Of a stretch of 64,000 bases of DNA, positions 57,535 through 64,000 are shown one piece after another. Every line of letters begins with the position of its first letter. Position 1 is the first letter of the stretch. The position numbers were made by a program, and so were the translations under genes. The stretch is from positions 620,001 through 684,000 of the forward strand of contig JACTVC010000022.1 of the NCBI GenBank assembly GCA_018417955.1, read 5' to 3'. The notes beneath the pieces were generated by a model that ran no database searches, was not told the origin of the DNA, and saw only the letters and a program-made list of their open reading frames with translations. The stretch is from Laccaria trichodermophora (Eukaryota > Basidiomycota > Agaricomycetes > Agaricales > Hydnangiaceae).

Positions 57535-58813
57535 ATGCATCATGCAGGAATCCTGCGCTTCAGGAAAAGGAGTATCTGCATCTCCGTCCTGTTGATGCTA
57601 TTCATCTCTCAAGTCCTGCTCCATCAGCACAATGCCACAGCCATTGTAGACGACATCCCACCGACCCTCGAGTTGAAAAACGATGGGAATGGAAACGCGA
57701 CCCGCGTCCTCCTCGTCTCGGCTCTCTTCCCCCTCACCAAGTCAAAGCACTCAAATGAAGAATACAACGACTGGCTCCAACGTTTTCTAGGACCCATCAC
57801 AACGGACATATACTTCTACACTACTCCAGAACTCGAAAATACTGTCCAAGCCGCTCGAGGTCCGGGCCTCCCCATCACTATCAACACCCATTACGCATCT
57901 CCATTCGCCATCCCCCCTCTACGTGGCTTTGAACCACTGTATGAGGAGATGCATTTACAGGACAGGGAGAAAAAGAGGCATTCTCCCGAATTGTATGCCG
58001 TGTGGAACGGCAAACCCTGGTTTTTGGACCACGCTGTCCAGCAGTTAAGGGAAGAGAAAGGGGAGGTGTATGACTATGCTTTTTGGGTTGACGCAGGGAG
58101 TTTTAGGCAGGAGCATCGGTATACTTCTTGGCCGGATCCAGTGAGGGTTGAGCAGGTTTGGGAGGAGGGAAGGAGGTTGAATGGCGTGAAGAGGAAGGAA
58201 GACTTGTTGTTCTTTCCTATACAGACACTACCACCAGCTTCCGCACGGGACTGGATGCAGGATAAAGGACCGCTTGATGTTGATTTCAGCGAAGGTACGC
58301 ACTTTTTTTCTTCATCCGGAATAGTCCAATTCAAATTGTCTGCTTTAATCAGGATCCTTCTTCGGCGGCTCACCAGCCACCATATCCTGGTGGTCCACTG
58401 CGTACTACGCTTACCACAACTACTACCTCACCCTCGGCCTCTTCGTAGGCAAAGACCAAACCCTCATCAACGCCCTCTTCCTCCTCTTCCCAGACCGTTT
58501 CATCACAGTCTGGATGTACGACCCCATCGCCCCCGCCCACGCTGGTCTCTTGCCCATCCTTGACCAGGGTTACCTGGGATCCTGCGGTTCCGAGTGGTAT
58601 TACTATCAATTCTGGTTGGCGGATGAACGGACGCGGGTGGAGATGCGTGACCTTTGGCTTCGGTCGTTGAGGTGGAAGGAGTGGACGTGGTGGAGGGAGA
58701 GGCAGAGGTGTCGTGTCACGCGTGTTTTGGGTATGAAGGGTGCTTTGGAGAGGAGGTTTGGGTTTGGGTGGACACCGCCTTTTCCTCAAGTGGCGCCTTC
58801 TGCTCGAGGATAA
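57535..58813 (+). CDS. Type II membrane protein, HtrL/YibB-like putative glycosyltransferase, 406 aa
   Basis: Exons 57535-58294 and 58353-58813 are joined by a phased 58-nt intron (GTACGC...AATCAG); TAA stop. Basic residues (RFRKRS) precede a single N-terminal membrane helix (ICISVLLMLFISQVLL, residues about 13-28), followed by N-glycosylation sites (NATA, NATR). The lumenal domain contains RVLLVSALFPL, YDYAFWVDAGSFRQEH (a DAG motif in the position of a metal-binding acidic site), GSFFGGSPATISWWS, LFVGKDQTLINALFLLF and GSEWYYYQFWLADERTR. This order resembles the HtrL/YibB family of putative glycosyltransferases. It is probably Golgi-located. The reaction is inferred, not shown. Confidence 0.75.
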
Positions 58814-59358
58814 AAAAGCCGAGCCTTCCAGGGATTTAGACCAAAACTTCATGGCTCGCACCGACCACCGCGTGTTCGGGGACTCTCAAGCCCAGTCGAC
58901 CCCAGCTTGACCTTCACCACACCAAGATGATTCTCGGACTACAGAGCCGATCGCAAAACTGGATGTTTTGTGGGACTTACAATCCAGGGTGTACCACCCT
59001 AACGAAGTTTTTCGCCCTTGGTCCTGACAAAGTGGTATGCCATGCCGTTCGAATGAGGGAATGGCGTAAGCCAGCACCTCACTCGGCCAGATTCAAGCTT
59101 GTAACATGGTGTATATGATTGTACATACAAGTCCAGGGGTAACTATGTGCAATGATTATGTAGGATCCACAAGGAGTGTGTAACGATGAGCAGCAAATGG
59201 GGTGTGTAACGATGAGCAGCAAATGGGGTAGAAGAGCGAATGGTATCAAGATTTATATGACTTCCCTGCCTGTAGACTGTTCTACGGCTTGAAAAGTCCG
59301 CTACAATCAATGTCGAAGGGTTCCTCAGTCGAGGGTGGTATCCGCAGTAGCCGCTTTA
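58814..59358. other. Intergenic, convergent 3' ends
   Basis: No gene. A 23-26-bp direct duplication, GTGTGTAACGATGAGCAGCA followed by AATGGGG, lies at about 59175-59227. Confidence 0.5.
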
Positions 59359-60075
59359 TCACTCCATGACCTGCATCGCAAGGCCAATTCCAAGCACAGC
59401 CATTATGGCGCCGTAAAAGGACCGCAAACCGTCTGTAGCCGCACTTGAAGTTGAAGTGGATGTAGATGTGGACGGTGCTGAAGAAGTAGTTGTGGGTGTG
59501 GTGGTGGTGGCGGGCACGGTGGAAGTTGACGAAGAAGAGGAAGATGGTATCGAAGTTATAGAGAAAGAGAGCGAGGGTTTTGAAGAGGCGATGTTGCAAA
59601 ACTGTTGGGCAAGGGCTTCTGCGCTGCTAAGCTCTGCAGGACATCCTTGTGCAATACATCCCGTAAGACTCTGTGTGAAATTTGTGCTGTTACGGTCGTG
59701 GTCAATATAAAGGTCGGGTGATAGGTGGGTGATAGCGCACCTATTGCAGAAACAATTCACATCGACGACGCTGGTGCAATTGGCTGCTGAACTTCCCAGT
59801 GCCAAGCATTGCGACACTTTTTTTCACAATGAGAACTTGAAGCTCGCTCGTAGAAGCCAAAACTCACCACACGACGAATACCCGCTCAAACTGGGGAACT
59901 CTGCACTGCTTGTCGGGGTACCCGTTGTTGTTGAGTTACTAGCGCTGGAGCTTGCACCACCCGGCGCCGTTGCCGTTGGGGACACTGTTGGGAATGTCGA
60001 TGGTGGAACTAGCGTTGCCGACCCCCATGCTGTCGACGTTAATTGGCAGACGATGAGCAAAAGAATGGGGAGCAT
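59359..60075 (-). CDS. CFEM-domain protein, GPI-anchored type, 197 aa
   Basis: Exons 60075-59868, 59816-59741 and 59668-59359 are in phase. A signal peptide (MLPILLLIVCQLTSTAWG) is followed by a Ser/Thr/Pro linker. The CFEM domain then shows the eight-cysteine order: SSC, SQC, ANC, VNC-F-C, TGC, QGC, QFC. A long Ser/Thr-rich stalk follows, with a hydrophobic C-terminal segment (FYGAIMAVLGIGLAMQVM) suited to GPI attachment. Such proteins sit at the fungal cell surface or wall and some bind haem; the Asp needed for haem ligation in characterised members is not obvious here. The third intron boundary (ACAGAG|T) was chosen to keep the cysteine frame. Confidence 0.85.
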
Positions 60076-60435
60076 CGTTCAGCAACGTTTTTCAGCGCGG
60101 TAATTTGGAAGAGGAAAGAGTTATATAGTTGACAACAGTTGCAAATATCACGCTGGAGCCCGATCGACCTCGATGCCGACATTCCGCATGTTTGCTGCGA
60201 AGATGAATTCTTTGAATCGAACCCGGGAACCAACGGCAGAAGTGATTATCCCGTCATAGGATTCAAATTTATTGTCGAAACCTTTCCAAGTTGCCACTCA
60301 TTCCATCACAATTCAAAATGCAACTCAACTGACTGGCCTGCCCTACCTGGTCAAAGCTGTACTCCTCGAGGAGGATCATTTTAAAAAAATGGTGACAGTG
60401 AGGCAAGGGGTATATGAATTTCCACACGTAAGATC

Positions 60436-61196
60436 TTACAGGGGGGTTGTTGCTGTACTAACCTCGGGTTGTAAGCCACGATCTTCCAATAAAACATGTC
60501 CTCCGGTAGAGCCGAATCCACTAGCACCGCGAAGAGTTTCGTCAAGGTCCTACATCCCAAATAATTGATTTTCAGTGGTGTGCCAACAAAAGGGAACTTC
60601 AACAGAAAGGCTTACAGCAACTTCGAGGACCTCGGGGTTATAGATTTTCTCCAGAATGAGTTGCGCCACCCGGTCACCTTCTTCCACTAAAAACAAACAC
60701 TCCAATAAATCTCAAACGATAGTAACAGGAAAAAGAAATGGAGATACCTTGGAAATCCTTGTCTGATAGATTATACAACAGGATGAAGACAACGCCACGG
60801 TAATCGGCATCGATTACCCCAGCTCCAGTGGCGATCATGAATTTGGACGCTTGAAATTGGGATCGAATTGAATATACTTCTGTTGCGAATATAGGAAAGG
60901 ACGCTACCTAGACCACTTCGAGGCGCGACGCGTCCATACGTTCCAATCGGCACGGCGATCGAAATTTGTGTGTCGATCAGTGCTTTCCCGTGTGCGGGGA
61001 CTATTTTCCTCTCCGCACTGGAATTGAAAGTGAAATGAGGGGACAAAAAACGCGCAACTTGTTGGTAGGACACTTACCTATACAGATCATAGCCAGCAGC
61101 CAGTGGCGAGCCACGCGTTGGAAGCTTGGCTTTCTGTGACAGACGTTTGACAAGAAGGGGGGAACATATGTGAATACTCGAATCTGTGGGTGACAT
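60436..61196 (-). CDS. DUT1: dUTP diphosphatase (dUTPase), 171 aa
   Basis: The five-exon model is fully phased: 61196-61078, 61017-60908, 60849-60748, 60686-60616, 60549-60436, with a TAA stop. All five conserved motifs of the trimeric dUTPase family are present in order: [14 protein letters not shown] (1), APRSGLASKF (2), [13 protein letters not shown] with the catalytic Asp and uracil-gating Tyr (3), [11 protein letters not shown] (4) and [10 protein letters not shown], the phosphate-binding tail (5). The enzyme hydrolyses dUTP to dUMP, keeping uracil out of DNA and feeding dTMP synthesis, in nucleus or cytosol. Length is normal; no obvious mitochondrial leader. The 5' end is 253 bp from the divergent F-box gene. 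Confidence 0.95.
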
Positions 61197-61449
61197 GCCT
61201 TGTCGATGTTGCAAGGCGCGGTGGCGAAAGGAGACGCGTGGCTGAGTTCCAAGCGTGTAAACTCCGAATTTGGATCGATGGCCTAATCACTTCAACTTGG
61301 AAGTCGACAGCCTGCTCTCTTCGCCTTCAATTGCTTCTCACCGGCATCAAGTTTCGGAACAAATCTCACCGCATCAAGTATTTCTATACACCCCAGCGCT
61401 CATCATACGTGGAGTCCCAACGAAGCTTGTCCAGCCCCGTTGTCGTTCC
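61197..61449. promoter_or_regulatory. Bidirectional promoter region of dUTPase and F-box gene
   Basis: A 253-bp spacer between two divergent start codons. No TATA box or other motif is clear. Confidence 0.5.
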
Positions 61450-63264
61450 ATGAGTTTTTCAGAGCTGCCGTTGGAGCTCGTCCAACAGATCTGCAACTAT
61501 TATGTCACCGAGGTCGGTGACAAACTTCTCTCTTTTCCGGAATCTTGTTGAAATGCATGGCAATAACCCTAGTTCCGTGAAGCGCCTATGGATGACGAGC
61601 GCTTTCACTGTCGGCCTGGCGATCTACGAACGATATGTAGGAAATTTGACAACGCCATTCAGCCGCTAGTATTCGAAGAAATTACGTTTGACTTCCAGGT
61701 GGAGCAATTTTATCGCATTGAGGCCCAGGTGAAAGATCTTGCCAGCTCCCAATGCCCAGCCCATTTATTCGCGAAACGTCTGCACATCTGTACCCTGGAT
61801 CCCCAATTTACGCCTGACATGTTCCATGCCAGAAGTGGCCAGCCCGGCCCTTCTTTGACATCGCCCCATTTCGAGGAGCTCCTCGCAAAAGCCATAAGGA
61901 ACCTCAAAAATTTGCGAAATCTGGTGTAAATGACTGAAATTATTACATTTGTTGCATGCTCTCACAATATCCAACTAGCTGGCGCGTTCGGGACGAATAC
62001 CCAGTTCGTTTGGTCATCGATGCACTCCTCTCGCTGGAATCTCTTACAAGTGTCAGTATCAAATATCCTGACTTTCGTCTCTCCGGCTTCCCAACATTTT
62101 CCTTTTCAAACCTCACCCACTTTTCTTTATTGGTTGGAAGTCCAAACTACCCCGGGGCGCGCATTGAGCCGGACACCATTATTGAACAAAGGGATTCGTT
62201 ACTGCGACAACTTAAAGATCTTGTGCTCAGGAGTCCTAACATCGCCCGCCTCTCTGTATCACTGGATGAACGGTTTTGGCACCCTGTTACGACATTCCTA
62301 TTGACCGGAACTCTTCAGTCGGCTACTCAGCTTGAAATCCTCAAGCTACGCGGAGTCAAGATCTCATCGGCCAACCCCATAAACACCCACAATCTTTGCA
62401 CCTTAAGGATAACATCGTGTGGGGCACCATCGTACGCAGCCCTCTTGGATCAACTAATGGATTCAAATGTTCATCTACGAGTTTTGAAATGCGGGATGGT
62501 CACTGAAGCTTTGATCAATTATATGAAATCATATTCAGGCATCGAGAGGTTGTCTTTGGAGCTTGCGGATTTTCTCTTTGACGATGAAGACAGCGACGAA
62601 GCGGGGGAACAGGAGATTTTACCTATTCCCCCTGGAGTTCCAAACCACGGTGTAAGAACCCCGAATGGTCGGCTTTCGGTTAAATTCGGATCAATCCTGC
62701 AGAAACACCAGGATACTCTTGCAGAACTTTCAGTCAGGGTTCCCTACGGAGGCCCATGGTGCGTTACGAACCAATGGGCAGACGCTTTAGTCTCCTGTGT
62801 GAAGCTTGTTTATCTCGGAATCACACTTCCCTCCGAACGTTTGTGCGATTTTTCGCAGGATGACGATACCACCGTTGGTGTTGTACATGTCGTGAGTTGT
62901 GTTATTTATCAGCTCCGATATCAATTGACGAGAGAGAAAAAATTGGCAGAAGAACATTATTACTATGTGTTCAACTCATCTAAGGGCGCTCAAGCATCTC
63001 AGAATATTCTCCTCCAACGTTCTTGGTCTTCGTGACCGTTATCGGCGTCGTCGTGTGTCAGGACAAATCGAAGATATGATATCCCGCACTATATGCGAAC
63101 TGGAGATACTGGACCCAGCAGTGTACTCATTTCAAATTCGGAAAGGATGTAGGGTTTACGAGGTCCAGAAGGGTGACGAAGCGGTTTATCGGTACTGTGA
63201 AAGGAGACTGGATCCACGGCCGGTCTCCAATCAATCAGACTCTGAGTCTGATTATGACCTATAA
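61450..63264 (+). CDS. F-box protein with leucine-rich-type C-terminal part, 547 aa
   Basis: Exons 61450-61512, 61573-61925, 61979-62891 and 62950-63264 are in phase; TAA stop. Residues 4-20 (SELPLELVQQICNYYV) are the start of an F-box, which would bind Skp1 in an SCF ubiquitin ligase. The rest has LRR-like spacing (LESLTSVSIKYPDFRLSG, LKDLVLRSPNIARLSVSL, LEILKLRGVKISSANP, IERLSLELADF) without a regular consensus, as in the many fungal F-box proteins that recruit unknown substrates. An acidic loop lies at about residues 370-380. The first donor is GTCGGT, weaker than the others but required for the frame. Confidence 0.8.
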
Positions 63265-63569
63265 TCTTGCCATTTGGTGCTTTATTTTTGTAGGATTTTG
63301 CTAGCTATTACTTGTCCGGATCAAGTTGCGAGGGGCATCGGTATTGCTTGAGTGTTCGTTTGGTCGCTGATGCCTCTTATATACTTCACACGAGAAAGTC
63401 GCTTACTTAGATTTCATGTCGTAGATAGGTGGTCAATTGTAACAAGGGATGTGCGGGTGACACCCCCGTGCGCGTGATCGGTTTGCTTCGGATATTCGGA
63501 TCTGGACTCCGAACAACACCGTCATCGTCGAGCGGCTCGAGCCATATTCAAATTCAAAATCTGAGCAAC
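63265..63569. other. Intergenic, promoter of the CoA-transferase gene
   Basis: 305 bp between the F-box stop codon and the next start. No other gene or repeat is seen. Confidence 0.4.
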
Positions 63570-64000
63570 ATGCACCGTCGGAATCGTCATGTTGTAACAC
63601 CATTATGGCGCTCGTATGGGCTTTCCACGTAGTGTTTTTCAGTTGAACGCTGACGTGCTAGGTCAACATGAAGGTTTTTCACAACATCGAGGGTTTCTGG
63701 CTCCAAAGAACCTCCCTTGGCTGGCATCCGGGTGCTAGAAATGGGACAATTGATTGCAGGTCCGTTTGCTGGGCAATTGCTGGGGTAGGTTCAAGTCCTG
63801 TATATCCACTTTTGTATCACTCACAGATGGCAGTCAATTTGGAGCAGAGGTCATCAAAATTGAACCACCGGGTGTAGGAGATCCGCTTCGTGTCTGGAGG
63901 GAACTGGATGTTGACGGCACAAGCCCATGGTTTAGAAGTATCGCAAGGAATAAGAAAAGCGTCGCTATCGATCTTCGCAAGCCAGCAGGCCGAGAGTAAG
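63570..64000 (+). CDS. CaiB/BaiF (class III) CoA-transferase, 5' part
   Basis: Exons 63570-63628, 63692-63784 and 63834-63995 are in phase; a GTAAG donor begins at 63996 and the gene leaves the window. The N-terminus (MHRRNRHVVTPLWRSYGLST) is basic and Ser/Thr-rich, like a mitochondrial presequence. The family start follows: PLAGIRVLEMGQLIAGPFAG, then QLLGQFGAEVIKIEPPGVGD and RNKKSVAIDLRKPAGRE. Class III enzymes move CoA between carboxylic acids through a catalytic Asp further downstream, outside this window. The mitochondrial leader suggests a succinate-hydroxymethylglutarate-type (SUGCT-like) enzyme, but substrate cannot be told from this part. The intron-1 acceptor (ATCGAG) is weak but gives the only in-frame join. 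Confidence 0.8.

Overview
This window looks like nuclear DNA of a filamentous basidiomycete, most likely an Agaricomycete. The evidence is short (about 50-62 nt) GT-AG introns in almost every gene, an intron-containing tRNA-Ala, an NB-ARC/TPR STAND gene, a CFEM protein, a Ty3/gypsy chromovirus and remnants of a KDZ-type transposon. The species assignment is inference. Exon models were built by hand from open frames, splice signals and phase.

Left part (1-6.8 kb): two minus-strand genes (1-1154 and 4152-5550) share the same first exon and upstream region but have unrelated bodies. Between them lies a decayed plus-strand mosaic: a headless copy of a C2H2 zinc-finger gene fused to a frameshifted nuclear-type gene. 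Region 6.8-15.4 kb is AT-rich and nearly gene-free. It holds minisatellites, a 68-bp satellite, an 813-bp foldback element and an element with 195-bp inverted repeats.

Centre (14.5-39.2 kb): one minus-strand NB-ARC/TPR gene is split by a 22,194-bp LTR retrotransposon (15372-37565; 368-bp LTRs; CTGGG target duplication). Removing the element restores the TPR reading frame. The retroelement is a chromovirus. Its gag-pol is a single 2,803-codon frame interrupted only by five TGA codons, and it carries a large extra ORF 3' of pol. It is itself invaded twice: by a 7.0-kb KDZ-derived element (18313-25326) with its own genes, and by a 2.1-kb TIR element (35032-37126) in its leader. All nine differences between the two LTRs fall at CpG sites, so methyl-CpG decay is the likely source of the TGA codons.

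Right part (39.2-64 kb): a mosaic of duplicated and broken segments (40-43 and 45.2-46.2 kb), a phosphoglycerate-mutase-like gene, an intact C2H2 zinc-finger gene, tRNA-Ala(AGC), a tandem pair of MFS transporters, a type II membrane HtrL/YibB-like protein, a CFEM GPI-type protein, dUTPase, an F-box protein, and the start of a CaiB/BaiF CoA-transferase. From 57.5 kb onward the genes are compact and look ordinary. The 7-47 kb interval is repeat-dominated accessory sequence.
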